Assembly: GCF_028765345.1 (NCBI RefSeq)
Contig: NZ_JARAJZ010000009.1
Coordinates: 1-64,000, forward strand
DNA: 64,000 nucleotides
Direction of reading: 5' to 3'
Source of the DNA: Sporolactobacillus sp. CQH2019
GTDB lineage: Bacteria > Bacillota > Bacilli > Bacillales > Sporolactobacillaceae
Each line of letters begins with the position of its first letter. The stretch's first letter is position 1. Shown piece by piece: positions 19,079 to 29,141 of the stretch. Under the pieces are notes generated by a model, which did not search any database, had not been told where the DNA came from, and was given only the letters and a program-made list of their open reading frames with translations. The position numbers and the translations under genes were made by a program.

Positions 19079-19285
19079 ATGAAGAAGACTGATCAAGCCG
19101 ATTCAGGTCTTGCGACTGAAGTTCGAAGACGCTTTTTGCAAAGACGACAAGGAAGCATCGAATAAGTTGACCTTTTCAATGGAATCCTCTCCTCCGATTA
19201 ACCGTTCGAATCCCTAAAAACAACCGTCATCTTCTTCATCCAATATCTTGCCCGTTCACGCAAAAAACATACATCCCGGGAAAAA

Positions 19286-22027
19286 TTATTCATGCTCCTT
19301 CAGCTTCCGGCGCAAAACGGTCTGCAGAATTCCGCCGTTGCGATAATAATCAATTTCAACCTCGCTGTCGAAACGGACAACCACCTGGAAAGGAATGACC
19401 TGACCGTCCTCAGCAACTGCCTTTGCCTGAATGGTCTGTCCGGGTCTGACCTTTTCATCCAGGCTGATCGTGATCGACTCATTCCCGGTCAGGCCCAGCG
19501 AATCGGCGCTTTCCCCTTCTTTGAATTGCAGCGGCAGGACGCCCATCATGACGAGATTGCTGCGGTGAATCCGTTCAAAGCTCTGCGCAATGACGGCTTT
19601 AATACCGAGAAGATTTGTGCCTTTAGCGGCCCAGTCCCGCGAACTGCCCATTCCGTAATCGTTTCCTGCTAAGACGATCAGTCCGGTTCCGTCCTGTTTA
19701 TATTTCATCGCCGCGTCATATATTGCCATCACTTCTCCCGTCGGCCAATACGTTGTATAGCCGCCTTCCGTTCCGGGAGCAACCTGATTGCGGATCCGGA
19801 CATTTGCAAACGTCCCGCGCATCATGACCTCATGATTGCCGCGCCGGGAACCGTACGAGTTAAAATCATAACGTTTGACACCCTTCCCGAGCAGATACTG
19901 TCCCGCCGGGCTTTTCTGCGCAATGGCTCCTGCCGGCGATATGTGGTCCGTCGTGACGGAATCCCCGAACTTTCCGATGACGCGCAGATTCTCAAGCGGC
20001 CTGATTTCATTCAGATCGGCAGACAGATTTTCAAAGAACGGCGGGTTCTGAATATAGGTTGAATCCGGATCCCATTCGTACAGCTCGCCTTCGCTCGTCT
20101 GAATGGCATTCCAGCGCCCGTTTTCGCTGAACACCCGGGAATACTCTTTCTTAAACATTTCCGGACTCACGGACCGGTTCATGACTTCCGCAATTTCATC
20201 ACGGGACGGCCAGATATCTTTAAAATACACATCATGGCCGTCTTTGTCTTTCCCGAAAGAATCGTGCATCATATCGAAATGAACAGTACCGGCCAGCGCA
20301 AACGCAACAACCAGCGGAGGTGAAGCCAGATAATTGGCCCGGATCAGCGGATGAATCCGCCCTTCAAAGTTGCGGTTGCCGGAAAGAACCGCTGAAACCG
20401 TCATATCGCGATCGATAATTGCCTTCTCGACTTCTTCGGGAAGAGGTCCCGAATTTCCGATACATGTCGTGCAGCCATAGCCGACGACATTAAAGCCCAG
20501 TTTCTCAAGATAAGGCGTCAGTCCCGCCTCAGCCAGATAATCCGTAACCACTTTCGATCCCGGCGCCAGACTTGTTTTAACATAGCTGGGAACCTTAAGG
20601 CCCCTTTCAACAGCTTTTTTGGCAACAAGGCCGGCTCCGATCATCACGCTCGGATTGCTTGTATTTGTACAGCTGGTGATGGCCGCGATCACAACGGCAC
20701 CGGTTTTCAGAGCAGCTTGGCTTCCGTCCGGATAGTCGACTGCCGTTTCCTTCTGAATCTCGTCCGCACCAAGTCCGAATCCATGATTGCCCGCTGCGCG
20801 CGTTAGCGAGGCTTCGAATTCATCTTTCAGTTTTGTCAGCTGAATTCTATCCTGAGGACGTTTGGGGCCGGCCAGGGACGGCTGTACTTCCGAGAGGTCC
20901 AGATCGATGACCTTGGTAAAATTCGGATCTTTTGCAGACGGTGTGTAGAACAAACCGTTTGCCTTGCAATAATCTTCAACAAGCTTCACCTGTTCTTCGG
21001 GGCGCCCCGTCAGTCTGAGATAATCGAGCGTGACCTGATCCACCGGAAAGAAAGTCGACGTTGCCCCGTTCTCAGGAGACATATTCGAAATGGTCGCCCG
21101 GTCCGCAAGCGACATATGCGAAAGGCTCGGACCGAAAAACTCAACGAATTTGCCGACGACGCTCTCTTCACGAAGCAGCTGGGTCACTCTTAATGCAAGA
21201 TCCGTCGCCGTGGTTCCTTCGGGCAGGCTCCCGGTCAGCCGGATGCCGATAACATCCGGAACGGGAAAATAGGATGGCTGGCCGAGCATGCCGGCTTCAG
21301 CCTCAATACCGCCCACACCCCAGCCGAGGACGCCGATTCCATTAATCATCGTTGTATGCGAGTCCGTTCCGACCAGAGTATCCGGAAAAGCAACCAGACT
21401 GCCTCCTTCTTCCGTTGCAGTGCGAACAACCGACGCCAGATATTCGAGGTTAACCTGATGCACAATGCCGGTAGCCGGCGGAACTGCCCGGAAATTTTCA
21501 AATGATTTCTGCGCCCATTTAAGAAATCTGTAGCGTTCCCCGTTTCTTTCGAATTCCCGTTCCATATTGAATTTTAATGCATTGTTCGTGCCAAAGCGAT
21601 CGACCTGAACCGAATGGTCAACCACAAGATCCACCGGTTTTTCCGGATTGATTTTTTCCGGATCGCCGCCGAGGTCAGCCATTGCTTTTCTCAGTGAAGC
21701 CAGATCGACAACGGCCGGAACTCCGGTGAAATCCTGTAAAATAATACGGGCCGGATTGAACGGAACGTCGATATTTTTATTCAGCTGAGCCGTTCCCCAC
21801 TTGGCAAGATTTTCAACATGCTCCTTTTTAATGACCGTCCCGTCGCACTGACGTAAAAGCGCTTCCAATAGAACCTTAATCGAATAAGGCAAACGTTCAA
21901 TCTTCCCGAATTGATCCAATACATCCAGTTTGTAAAAGTAATAGGTCTTTCCACTGCTTGAAAACGTCCGGCGGGCGTTGAATAAATCTTTCGATCCTGC
22001 CGTTTTTTTCTCTGTCACTGCTGCCAT
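19286..22027 (-). CDS. acnA: Aconitate hydratase
   Basis: Interconverts citrate and isocitrate in the TCA cycle through a [4Fe-4S] cluster; Bacillus CitB also binds iron-responsive RNA when the cluster is lost. The 913-aa length is typical. Cluster ligands are in TSCTNTSNP (about 438) and [12 protein letters not shown] (about 504-507). Substrate-binding motifs include [20 protein letters not shown] and the C-terminal swivel with [23 protein letters not shown] precedes the ATG at 22027. No citrate synthase neighbour is visible. Confidence 0.96.
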   Translation of the reverse strand: MAAVTEKKTAGSKDLFNARRTFSSSGKTYYFYKLDVLDQFGKIERLPYSIKVLLEALLRQCDGTVIKKEHVENLAKWGTAQLNKNIDVPFNPARIILQDFTGVPAVVDLASLRKAMADLGGDPEKINPEKPVDLVVDHSVQVDRFGTNNALKFNMEREFERNGERYRFLKWAQKSFENFRAVPPATGIVHQVNLEYLASVVRTATEEGGSLVAFPDTLVGTDSHTTMINGIGVLGWGVGGIEAEAGMLGQPSYFPVPDVIGIRLTGSLPEGTTATDLALRVTQLLREESVVGKFVEFFGPSLSHMSLADRATISNMSPENGATSTFFPVDQVTLDYLRLTGRPEEQVKLVEDYCKANGLFYTPSAKDPNFTKVIDLDLSEVQPSLAGPKRPQDRIQLTKLKDEFEASLTRAAGNHGFGLGADEIQKETAVDYPDGSQAALKTGAVVIAAITSCTNTSNPSVMIGAGLVAKKAVERGLKVPSYVKTSLAPGSKVVTDYLAEAGLTPYLEKLGFNVVGYGCTTCIGNSGPLPEEVEKAIIDRDMTVSAVLSGNRNFEGRIHPLIRANYLASPPLVVAFALAGTVHFDMMHDSFGKDKDGHDVYFKDIWPSRDEIAEVMNRSVSPEMFKKEYSRVFSENGRWNAIQTSEGELYEWDPDSTYIQNPPFFENLSADLNEIRPLENLRVIGKFGDSVTTDHISPAGAIAQKSPAGQYLLGKGVKRYDFNSYGSRRGNHEVMMRGTFANVRIRNQVAPGTEGGYTTYWPTGEVMAIYDAAMKYKQDGTGLIVLAGNDYGMGSSRDWAAKGTNLLGIKAVIAQSFERIHRSNLVMMGVLPLQFKEGESADSLGLTGNESITISLDEKVRPGQTIQAKAVAEDGQVIPFQVVVRFDSEVEIDYYRNGGILQTVLRRKLKEHE

Positions 22028-22202
22028 CTTGTCACCCTCTCTGAACTCTTCATATAACTGTGCTTATTCTTATCTTAAGTGAATTTTTTAAATAAGTAAA
22101 TTTTTATTATATTATTCGAAACGATAAGTTTTTCTTATTAAGAAGAACCTTGCTCCCCTCATATTCCTTTTCACTCGCCATCGTCTTACAACTCCGGATT
22201 TC

Positions 22203-22259
22203 AGACAAAATAAAAACAGCTGCAAACCGTATGGCGATACGGATTCATAGCTGTTTTTT
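22203..22259 (-). terminator. Terminator of the nag operon
   Basis: AAAACAGCT (22213-22221) pairs with AGCTGTTTT (22249-22257), with an inner CCGTAT/ATACGG helix. On the minus strand TTTTTATTTTG follows. It lies 84 nt after the nagR stop. The rest of the 22028-22342 gap is the AT-rich acnA promoter region. Confidence 0.7.
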
Positions 22260-22342
22260 CCTCATTCACCGACTGCCGGTAAAAGCCAGGGGCCGATCTT
22301 AAGTGAAGCTTCTATTTCCGTTACCTTCCTTTACATCCGCTT

Positions 22343-23071
22343 TCATTTCCGCGGCAGGCGGATCATAAACTTGTAACGGTCGGCACGGTAAAGAGACCGT
22401 GTATATTCCAAGGCTTTCCCTCCTGCCAGATAGGAGCAGCGTTCGATCAGCAGCACCGGAGACCCTTTGGGAACTTCGAGGATCGCCGCTTCCTCCGCAG
22501 TCACAAGCGCGGCTTCCAGCGACTGGTCCGCATGGTCGAGAATCAGCCCGTATTTTTTTTCGATGTAATCGTACAGAGACTGATTAGACGCTCCGCTGCT
22601 CAGATTCGGAACCAGAGCGGCGGGAATAAATGTCGTTTCAATGGCCATTGGCAGATCGTCGGCAAGGCGGGTTCTTTTAATGGCATAAACCTCTTCTTCG
22701 TCCTCAAGCGAAAGTCGTTTGCGTACAGCGGCAGGCGGCCGCATTTTTTGAAAATCGAGGAGCCGGCTGTCCGGTTTCATTCCCCGATTGATCATATCTT
22801 CCGTAAAACCGTTCAATCCATTCAGCGATTTTTCGATCTTTCGCTGCCCGGATACGAAGGTTCCTTTGCCCTTCCTGCGCAGCAGAATGCCGGCATTGAC
22901 CAGATCCATGACAGCCTGGCGAACAGTCATTCTTGAAACCTGAAACTTTTCCGTCAATTCATGCTCGGAAGGGATCCGGTCTCCCTGTTTCAGATTTTTG
23001 TTTTCGATCAAATCCTCGATGTATTTTTCAATCTGATAGTACATCGGGACCGGTGAACGCCGGTCAAACAT
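22343..23071 (-). CDS. nagR: GntR/HutC-family repressor of N-acetylglucosamine genes
   Basis: A 242-aa regulator with an N-terminal winged helix (DRIPSEHELTEKFQVSRMTVRQA, cited as a marker at about 31-53) and a C-terminal UTRA effector domain with LLIERCSYLAGGKALEYTRS. It matches NagR (YvoA), which binds operators at nag genes and is released by glucosamine-6-phosphate-type sugars. Its ATG overlaps the nagB stop by one base (TAATG), so translation is coupled. It likely binds the palindrome before nagA. Confidence 0.9.
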   Translation of the reverse strand: MFDRRSPVPMYYQIEKYIEDLIENKNLKQGDRIPSEHELTEKFQVSRMTVRQAVMDLVNAGILLRRKGKGTFVSGQRKIEKSLNGLNGFTEDMINRGMKPDSRLLDFQKMRPPAAVRKRLSLEDEEEVYAIKRTRLADDLPMAIETTFIPAALVPNLSSGASNQSLYDYIEKKYGLILDHADQSLEAALVTAEEAAILEVPKGSPVLLIERCSYLAGGKALEYTRSLYRADRYKFMIRLPRK

Positions 23072-23820
23072 TAAAGGCTCCCTGCCTTCGTGTTTGCGAG
23101 AGACATGGCGTCGGTATCGGCGATCACCGTGACATTCGGATGGCGAAGCAGCGCGGAGGCCGGAAAATCCGTATCCGGTGCCGTTGCGCTCAGCAGCTTG
23201 GCGATTGCTTCGGCTTTGCTTGGGCCTGAAGCAAGCAGAAGAATGGCCTTGCTTTTCAATATCGTGCCGATGCCCATGGTTATCGCCTTTTCCGGGACTT
23301 CCTGTATACTGCCGAAGAAACGTGCATTGGCCTGACGCGTCGATTCCGTCAATTTGACGACATGCGTGCCAGCATCGAACGGCGTACCGGGTTCATTAAA
23401 TCCTATATGTCCGTTCCTGCCGATGCCGAGCAGCTGAAGGTCGACGCCGCCCATGCGCTCAATCAGGCGGTCGTAGGCTTTGCATCCCTCATCCAATGAA
23501 TCAGCTGTTCCGTTGGGAAGAAAATGCTGATCGGAGGGGATATTCACATATCTGAAAAAATGGCCTTCCATATAAGCATGATAGCTGTTCGGATCTTCCG
23601 GCTTCAGCCCTGCGTATTCATCCAAATTGACCGTGCGGACTTTCTGATAATCGGTCCCTTTTTTGCGGCGATCATCGGCCAAAAAACGATAGGTTCCTTC
23701 CGGAGTGCTCCCGGTCGCGAGTCCGAGTATGGCGGAAGGTTTTACATGAATAAGATCAACGATTATTTGAGCCGCTTTACGGCTCATTTCTTCTTTATTG
23801 GCTGCAGATACTATTTTCAC
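23071..23820 (-). CDS. nagB: Glucosamine-6-phosphate deaminase
   Basis: Converts glucosamine-6-phosphate to fructose-6-phosphate and ammonia. The 249-aa product has GLATGSTPEGTYR (phosphate loop), NLDEYAGL (catalytic Asp) and GIGRNGHIGFNEPG. I use the GTG at 23820, which overlaps the nagA stop as GTGA and has AAAGGA 10 nt upstream. The longer ATG frame (23865) would reach far into nagA. Central gene of a tightly overlapping operon. Confidence 0.95.
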   Translation of the reverse strand: MKIVSAANKEEMSRKAAQIIVDLIHVKPSAILGLATGSTPEGTYRFLADDRRKKGTDYQKVRTVNLDEYAGLKPEDPNSYHAYMEGHFFRYVNIPSDQHFLPNGTADSLDEGCKAYDRLIERMGGVDLQLLGIGRNGHIGFNEPGTPFDAGTHVVKLTESTRQANARFFGSIQEVPEKAITMGIGTILKSKAILLLASGPSKAEAIAKLLSATAPDTDFPASALLRHPNVTVIADTDAMSLANTKAGSL

Positions 23821-24992
23821 ATTCCGACAGTCCTTTCTCTTTGATATGATACTGTGCCTCGGCAAACAGTCATCACTAATTGATTGTCTCCATCCAGAAT
23901 AATAAAATCCGCATCTTTGCCGGGTTCAAGCGATCCCTTGCGATCAAATACACCGCACTGAATCGCCGGATTGATTGCCCCCATCTGAACAATATCTTCA
24001 AGGGTCGCATCGGTAAAGGACAGCATGTTTCTTAAAGCCTGATCCATTTTCAGGACACTTCCGGCAATGGTTCCCGAAGCAAGGAGAGCGAGTCCATCTT
24101 TAACGTGCACTTCCTGCCCGCCCAGATCATAAATGCCGTTCTTCAGACATTTGGCCCGCATCGCATCCGTAATCAGAATCATCCGGTCGCTGCCTTTCAA
24201 TTTATACGCCAGATTGACCATGCCCTGGCAAACATGGCGGCCGTCGGCAATCAGTTCGGTGTAAAGTTCGTGATGCAGCAGCGCGCCGCCGAGAATGCCC
24301 GGCTCACGGTGATGCATGCCTCTCATGCCGTTATAAACATGCGTCACCTGTGTTGCCCCCGCATCAATCGCTTTGAGCACGTCCTCAGCGGTGCCGTTGC
24401 TGTGCCCGATCGACGCAACAACGCCTTGATCGGCAAGATGGCGGATCAGGGCAAGACCGTCCTTAACTTCAGGCGCCAGCGTGACTTCCCTGATTTTACC
24501 GCCCGTCAATTTCTGCCACTTGTCAAAACAGGCAAGATCGGGTTCTGTAATATACTCGATCGGCTGCGCCCCTGCTTTCTCGCTGCTGATGAACGGGCCC
24601 TCTAAATGAATCCCAAGTATTTCTGCTTCCCCCGCTTTTTGACGGCCGATCACATCCGCTGCATTTTTCAGCGCCGCTTCAATCGCCTCTTTAGACTGCG
24701 TGATCGTCGTTGCTAAAAATGAGGTGGTCGCTTCTTTGGGAAGCGTCTCAGCGATCGTGCGCAACGCTTCCGGAGTCGCGTCCATTGTGTCCGCTCCGTT
24801 GGCACCGTGAATGTGCATATCGATCATTCCAGGAATACACTTATATTCCGACGGAAAATGGAAAGTCTCATCTTCACTGACACTCAGCGACCGGCCGACG
24901 GAAATAATTTTTCCATCATCAAATGCCAGGCTCCCGTCTCTGATCCAGTCATGTTCAGAATAGATGGAACAGCCAGCAACTCTTTTCGCCAT
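23817..24992 (-). CDS. nagA: N-acetylglucosamine-6-phosphate deacetylase
   Basis: Removes the acetyl group from GlcNAc-6-phosphate to feed NagB, for amino-sugar use and cell-wall recycling. The 391-aa amidohydrolase has IDMHIHGANG (metal His pair), GIHLEGPFIS (Glu), IGHSNG (His), TQVTHVYNGM (His) and a catalytic Asp in MILITDAMR. AAAAGGAGAG is a strong ribosome binding site. A NagR-type palindrome lies 49 nt upstream. Confidence 0.95.
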   Translation of the reverse strand: MAKRVAGCSIYSEHDWIRDGSLAFDDGKIISVGRSLSVSEDETFHFPSEYKCIPGMIDMHIHGANGADTMDATPEALRTIAETLPKEATTSFLATTITQSKEAIEAALKNAADVIGRQKAGEAEILGIHLEGPFISSEKAGAQPIEYITEPDLACFDKWQKLTGGKIREVTLAPEVKDGLALIRHLADQGVVASIGHSNGTAEDVLKAIDAGATQVTHVYNGMRGMHHREPGILGGALLHHELYTELIADGRHVCQGMVNLAYKLKGSDRMILITDAMRAKCLKNGIYDLGGQEVHVKDGLALLASGTIAGSVLKMDQALRNMLSFTDATLEDIVQMGAINPAIQCGVFDRKGSLEPGKDADFIILDGDNQLVMTVCRGTVSYQRERTVGM

Positions 24993-25040
24993 TTTTTTCG
25001 CTCTCCTTTTTCTTTTATTTTATCACCAATACCCGCTTAA

Positions 25041-25058
25041 TGTCTAGACAACTAGACA
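25041..25058. promoter_or_regulatory. Probable NagR operator
   Basis: TGTCTAGACA is a perfect 10-bp palindrome followed directly by ACTAGACA, giving overlapping copies of the TAGACA half-site. It resembles the NagR (YvoA) binding element of Bacillus and sits just upstream of nagA, the first gene of the operon whose last gene is nagR. Autoregulation is inferred. Confidence 0.65.
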
Positions 25059-25096
25059 AAAATTTATATTTTCACCCTGCCGAGTCCGAATAGTTC

Positions 25097-25939
25097 TTAC
25101 GGCTCAAAAAGATCAAGCTGTTTCTGTGCAAGCCCCGGGTAGCTGACTCCGAGCAAACGGATCATTTGCCTCCCGTTATCCGCAGCGTCTCCGCCGGAGT
25201 CGTTGTTAAACAGGACATAAACATTATCTGCTTTTTTTTCGAGATTAATAAGTCGCGATTTCCATTCCTCGAGTTCCGCTCGATTATAGCGGTATAGGCA
25301 GCGGAGCTTACGCCGGTTCGGGCCGTGATTCTGCCATCCCGCCTTATTGCGCCCGTGCATGCGGACAAGAACCCGGTCTCCCCAGGCGGCAGGCACAATC
25401 GGAATGGAGCCGGTCTCGGTCTGCGGTTCGTCGCATACGGTGTAAATCCATCCTTCTCTTTCAGCGAACTTCAGTGTCTTCTCTTTCATCCCCTCTGAAA
25501 ACCAGCTTGGGTTGCGAAACTCCAGAGCAACGGGAATCCCGCTCATTTTCTGTTTCGTATATCTGAGCTTGTCGATGTTTTTCCCTGAGCAGTTGAACCA
25601 GGGCGGATATTGAAATAAAATCATCGCACATTTTCCCGACCGCAGCATCGGATCAATTGATTTTCGAAAAGCATCAAACATCTCACCGATATTTTTGAAA
25701 GCCGTTCTGCCGCGCAAATGTCCGGTCAATCCTTGATAGGCTTTAATGATAAATTGGAAATTTTCGGGTGTTTCTTTAATCCAGTTTACATAATTTTTTT
25801 CCGGTAGAATCGCATAAAAGGAACTGTCGCATTCAACAATCGGAAAATAGCTGCTGTAGCTTTCAAGCCTCGACGCCTGCGCTTCCGGATCGTACAGGCT
25901 TGGATGATCGCCCCATCCTGTCAGACCGATTCTGATCAT
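25097..25939 (-). CDS. DUF72 family protein
   Basis: A 280-aa YecE/YunF-type DUF72 protein with a TIM-barrel-like pattern: IGLTGWGDHPSLY at the N-terminus, FPIVECDSSFYAIL, NFQFIIKAYQGLTGHL and VYVLFNNDSGGDAADN near the end. The family is common in Bacilli, and its reaction is unknown. The ATG at 25939 is preferred (GGGAG 8 nt upstream). Next to CcdC on the same strand but separated by a terminator. Confidence 0.85.
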   Translation of the reverse strand: MIRIGLTGWGDHPSLYDPEAQASRLESYSSYFPIVECDSSFYAILPEKNYVNWIKETPENFQFIIKAYQGLTGHLRGRTAFKNIGEMFDAFRKSIDPMLRSGKCAMILFQYPPWFNCSGKNIDKLRYTKQKMSGIPVALEFRNPSWFSEGMKEKTLKFAEREGWIYTVCDEPQTETGSIPIVPAAWGDRVLVRMHGRNKAGWQNHGPNRRKLRCLYRYNRAELEEWKSRLINLEKKADNVYVLFNNDSGGDAADNGRQMIRLLGVSYPGLAQKQLDLFEP

Positions 25940-25964
25940 TGCCCTCACTCCCTTCTGTCAAAGT

Positions 25965-25988
25965 AAAACCCCCGTTAAAAACGGGGGC
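25965..25988 (-). terminator. Terminator of ccdC
   Basis: CCCCCGTT and AACGGGGG form a short GC-rich stem (25969-25987). On the minus strand TTTTAC follows, directly after the stop of the 25995 gene. Confidence 0.7.
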
Positions 25989-25994
25989 TTCTGC

Positions 25995-26480
25995 TCACGC
26001 ATTTGACTCGATTCCTTGTTCCCTCGACAGCCTTCGATACATGATGTACATGGTTATGCGCCACGGCAAAATCATACCGAAAGCAAGAATAAAGAAAAAC
26101 GAGGCGGTCTGCGGAAGACTGACACTCTGTTCAAGAAAAAGTTTCATGACTGTTCGAACCGCCAGCAGCCCGACTAAAATCAGCGCAAAGGCTTTAGAAC
26201 GCTTCAGATAAACATCACCGCTGTGCCGTTCAAATTTTGACGTTTTAATAAGAAACAATGAAAAGAAAGTTCCGATCAGAAAGGCGATGATCGCCTCCCA
26301 GTAGGAAATCCATGTGCTCTGTTCAGCAAACATCAGAAATCCCGTCGACATAAAAAGCGGAGGAAGCAATATCTTTTTGGCATTCGTCGGTTTCTTGGAT
26401 GCTTTCAGCCGGATCACAATCACGGAACCTGCCATCAGAATGCCTATTAATAATCCGATGCCTGCAGCTATTTGACTCAC
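25995..26480 (-). CDS. ccdC: CcdC family membrane protein
   Basis: A 161-aa protein with four or five membrane segments, matching CcdC of Bacillus (DUF1453-type): LKASKKPTNAKKILLPPLFMS after helix 1, then FLIGTFFSLFLIKTSKFE and LAFGMILPWRITMYIMYRRL. It is encoded near cytochrome c maturation genes elsewhere but its role is not defined. Here it is isolated. The start is GTG at 26480 with GGAAG immediately before it; the start is less certain than the family. Confidence 0.75.
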   Translation of the reverse strand: MSQIAAGIGLLIGILMAGSVIVIRLKASKKPTNAKKILLPPLFMSTGFLMFAEQSTWISYWEAIIAFLIGTFFSLFLIKTSKFERHSGDVYLKRSKAFALILVGLLAVRTVMKLFLEQSVSLPQTASFFFILAFGMILPWRITMYIMYRRLSREQGIESNA

Positions 26481-26557
26481 CTTCCGGCTTCAGAGATTTT
26501 ATAATCCCATTATACCGAACCCGGCCTGTGAAGAAAAATGTTTCGCCCGTCTGCCGT

Positions 26558-27484
26558 TCATTTCGATGCTTCATTGCTTCCGTTAATTATCTGAATGATT
26601 TTTTCACAGATGCGATGCGTCTCAAGCGCGTCTGCTTTGGCTATGGGTTCTTCCCTGCCCTCAGCTACCGCTTTCAGAAAAGCATCGACAATTTGTTCAA
26701 AGCCGCGTTTATAAAGCATAGGCGTCCAGTCGCCAAAATGCTTGATCGTCGTGTCCGCTCCCTGAATCCTTTCGATAGAAGACAGATCGCGAACAACGTA
26801 TTCGCCCTGTGGCGACATCACTTGAAGGATTTCCTGGTTGGCGCCGCTTCTTCTGCTCATGATCGCTACTGCCAGTTGACGGCCGGCATGAAAAACAACG
26901 GAAAGTTCCGTATAGAGCCCCTCCCGGTCTTTAATTGCATGAACCGTCATCGTATCAATGGGTCTCCCCAGAAGAAACCGGACCGTATCGACCACATGAA
27001 TGAAATCATCGAAAATGAACGCCCGGATATCTTTCGGATCATTGACCCGATTCTTTTGATACACAATCATCGATTTCTCGGGGATTGCCGATGCTTCAAG
27101 ATTATAAGGTGCAAAACGGCGATTGAACCCGGTCATCAGGAGCACTTTTTTATTTTCAGCCATCTCCGTCAGTTTTTTGGCCGTCTCGTAATCTTCGGCG
27201 ATCGGTTTGTCCGTATAGACGGAAATACCATGGTTCAGCATTTTCTCAATAATCATCGGATGCGCCGGGGTCGCAGCATGGATAAAAACAGCTTCGACAC
27301 CGCTTTCAATTAATTGATCAGGATTTTGATAAAAATGGTCCCAACGGTAACCGGCCCGGATCTGTTCCAGCGTCTCTCGATTTCTCGTACAAAAATGGCA
27401 TTCCACACCGCTCAGCCCGGCATAAATCGGAAGATAGGCCTTCTTCGCAATCGATCCAATCCCGATAATCCCAATCTTAAGCAC
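26558..27484 (-). CDS. Gfo/Idh/MocA family NAD(P)-dependent oxidoreductase
   Basis: The 308-aa protein has a Rossmann start KIGIIGIGSIAKKAYLP, the family's TDKPIAEDYETAK motif (EKP-like, about 93-105) and a C-terminal domain with DDFIHVVDTVRFLLG. Such enzymes oxidise or reduce sugars or related alcohols; the substrate cannot be told. GTG at 27484 is chosen with GGGAG 8 nt upstream. The longer frame from ATG at 27499 overlaps that site. Monocistronic. Confidence 0.88.
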   Translation of the reverse strand: MLKIGIIGIGSIAKKAYLPIYAGLSGVECHFCTRNRETLEQIRAGYRWDHFYQNPDQLIESGVEAVFIHAATPAHPMIIEKMLNHGISVYTDKPIAEDYETAKKLTEMAENKKVLLMTGFNRRFAPYNLEASAIPEKSMIVYQKNRVNDPKDIRAFIFDDFIHVVDTVRFLLGRPIDTMTVHAIKDREGLYTELSVVFHAGRQLAVAIMSRRSGANQEILQVMSPQGEYVVRDLSSIERIQGADTTIKHFGDWTPMLYKRGFEQIVDAFLKAVAEGREEPIAKADALETHRICEKIIQIINGSNEASK

Positions 27485-27570
27485 AATTATCGCTCCCATC
27501 TATTTTTCAGCCTTCCGCTAAAAACGATCCGTTTCATCTGCTTCAGAAAAAACAGCCGGACAATGAAATC

Positions 27571-27595
27571 CCCCCTATATAATTAAAATAGGGGG
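27571..27595. promoter_or_regulatory. Palindrome upstream of the oxidoreductase gene
   Basis: CCCCCTAT (27571-27578) and ATAGGGGG (27588-27595) are perfect inverted repeats around an AT-only spacer containing TATAAT-like sequence, about 90 nt before the gene start. It may be an operator over the promoter. The rest of 27596-28105 is AT-rich and shows no gene I can support. Confidence 0.35.
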
Positions 27596-28105
27596 AAACT
27601 GTTTCACCCAGCCATTCACTGTTTTCATCTATTATATAATGTATCCTTTTAAACGACAAACACCGCTGAACCATCAGCACGGCAGACAGGCAATCACTGA
27701 ATAGAAAAACCATACCATTGATTCTGTAGTATGTCTATAAAATGAATCACTTAAAAGGCCGTCGATCCTGCCTTCTTTTCATATCCCCGTGCTGCAAGGT
27801 GTACAGTCCGACAATCATAAGATACCTCTGTCTTTTTGTCAGCCTTCTCCACGCTGAAACATTAACGACCACATGATCACTCCCTCAAATGCTATTCATG
27901 ACTGCCGGCTCTTAAAAATACGGCTATTAAACTTTATACGACATTCGATAGATTTATGCTATATGGCTTCAATTTTCTGCCGTTCATCTCGTTACGATGA
28001 TCAATATGACATAGTTAAAAGAATTTCTTCAGACTGCAGTTTGGAATCAGTTAGCGGCCTTCTCGGTGGTGTGAAGTCATTGCCGACGGATAATAGGAAA
28101 AAGCT

Positions 28106-28282
28106 TTAAAATGAGCGATGAAACTCTATTAAAAATCTAAACTGAAATAACCCGTAAAGCAGAAGCGTATTCCCTGTGACGAAATAAGAAATAATATAAG
28201 AAGCAGCTACGCTGCTCAGAAAAACCATCATCGGCATATCTATCAAACAATCTATATTATAAATTTTGTTTCGTTCCAGCAA
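28106..28282 (-). CDS. Small membrane protein (third ORF of micro-cassette)
   Basis: A TTG start at 28282 with GGTGATG upstream opens a 58-aa frame, beginning LLERNKIYNIDCLIDMP and followed by a hydrophobic stretch MMVFLSSVAASYIISYFV and a second one, TLLLYGLFQF. It starts 19 nt after the stop of the preceding 73-aa ORF on the same strand. No family recognised. It could be an immunity or transport helper, or the eroded end of a longer membrane gene. Confidence 0.4.
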   Translation of the reverse strand: MLERNKIYNIDCLIDMPMMVFLSSVAASYIISYFVTGNTLLLYGLFQFRFLIEFHRSF

Positions 28283-28301
28283 TCCACATCACCCATAAAT
28301 T

Positions 28302-28523
28302 TTAAAAAAGATAGACTAATCCGGCAATGAATGAAGAGATAAAAAGACCGCACAACAGATCATAAATAACGATAGCATGAAACTGTTGGCTAGACATCTC
28401 CCGAAACTTTTTCCGGTATTTTTCATTAAAAATATAAAATGACACCGTAATAATCAAAGATAAAATAAGATAATTAGCAAAGTAAACTAAAAACAAAAGC
28501 ATGAAACTAGAGATTTGAGTCAC
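28302..28523 (-). CDS. Small membrane protein (second ORF of micro-cassette)
   Basis: The 73-aa product has two membrane helices (FMLLFLVYFANYLILSLII and LLCGLFISSFIAGLVYLF) separated by a basic loop, FNEKYRKKFREMSSQQFH. Its GTG start overlaps the TGA of the 15-codon ORF before it (GTGA), so translation is probably coupled; it has no other good ribosome binding site. Family unknown. Confidence 0.5.
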   Translation of the reverse strand: MTQISSFMLLFLVYFANYLILSLIITVSFYIFNEKYRKKFREMSSQQFHAIVIYDLLCGLFISSFIAGLVYLF

Positions 28524-28567
28524 TTCCCAACTAGCTGGCTAATCAACTTTTTAAATGCAGATTCCAT
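28520..28567 (-). CDS. 15-aa peptide ORF (first of micro-cassette)
   Basis: MESAFKKLISQLVGK, preceded by AGGGGAAGG about 7 nt before the ATG. The peptide could form a short amphipathic helix with net positive charge. It is coupled by a 4-nt overlap to a two-helix membrane protein. It may be a leader for translational control or a secreted/membrane-active peptide. The 28568-29141 gap upstream is very AT-rich and holds the divergent promoters. Confidence 0.4.
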   Translation of the reverse strand: MESAFKKLISQLVGK

Positions 28568-29141
28568 ATTTGATCCTTCCCCTAAATTATAGATAAAAAA
28601 ACGCTTAGAAAACAGAAAAAACTCAAAAGTTACCTCCCGGCAGCACGTTCCCCGGAAATAGAAAATAAGGCGGGAGCATAAAAATAATAAAATATCGATG
28701 TTTTTCTAGATTTTCAGCATTTTTTTCTATTTTTTTTAACGCTTTTGATTCTCTATTGCCTCCCTTTTTTTGAGCTTATATATACAGAGAAGGCAGCGAC
28801 TTGTTTCTGTGCTGAAAATCCGAATCATTTTTTTAACTAATGCTCTCCTTCATTTATCATTTATAAACACCATGTATCAACTACAAATGCCATTATAGAT
28901 TAGCATTAAGAATTTGTAAATTATACCATTATTTGAAATCGTTGTCACTATAGTATGTTTGACCGTTTTTATATACTTTCATGACAGAATTTATATATTT
29001 ATTGTCCATTTTTTATATAATATTTATTATAAATTATATTCTAAGATTATTTATTTTTTTTGATGTATAATACCTACATAAACCAGCATTATTTATATAT
29101 AGAGATAGATTAGAAAAAGAAAGACAGAGGCTAAAAGAGAC

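Noticed and set aside
19080-19230. Short minus-strand frames with GGAGGAGAGG upstream (28-codon TTG frame; alternative frame reading VNLFDASLSSLQKASSNFS)
   Set aside because: A good ribosome binding site but the two frames compete, both are short, and no family is recognised. Could be a small gene; not supported enough to list.
27873-28109. 78-codon plus-strand frame
   Set aside because: No ribosome binding site; lies in AT-rich sequence and partly antisense to the micro-cassette.
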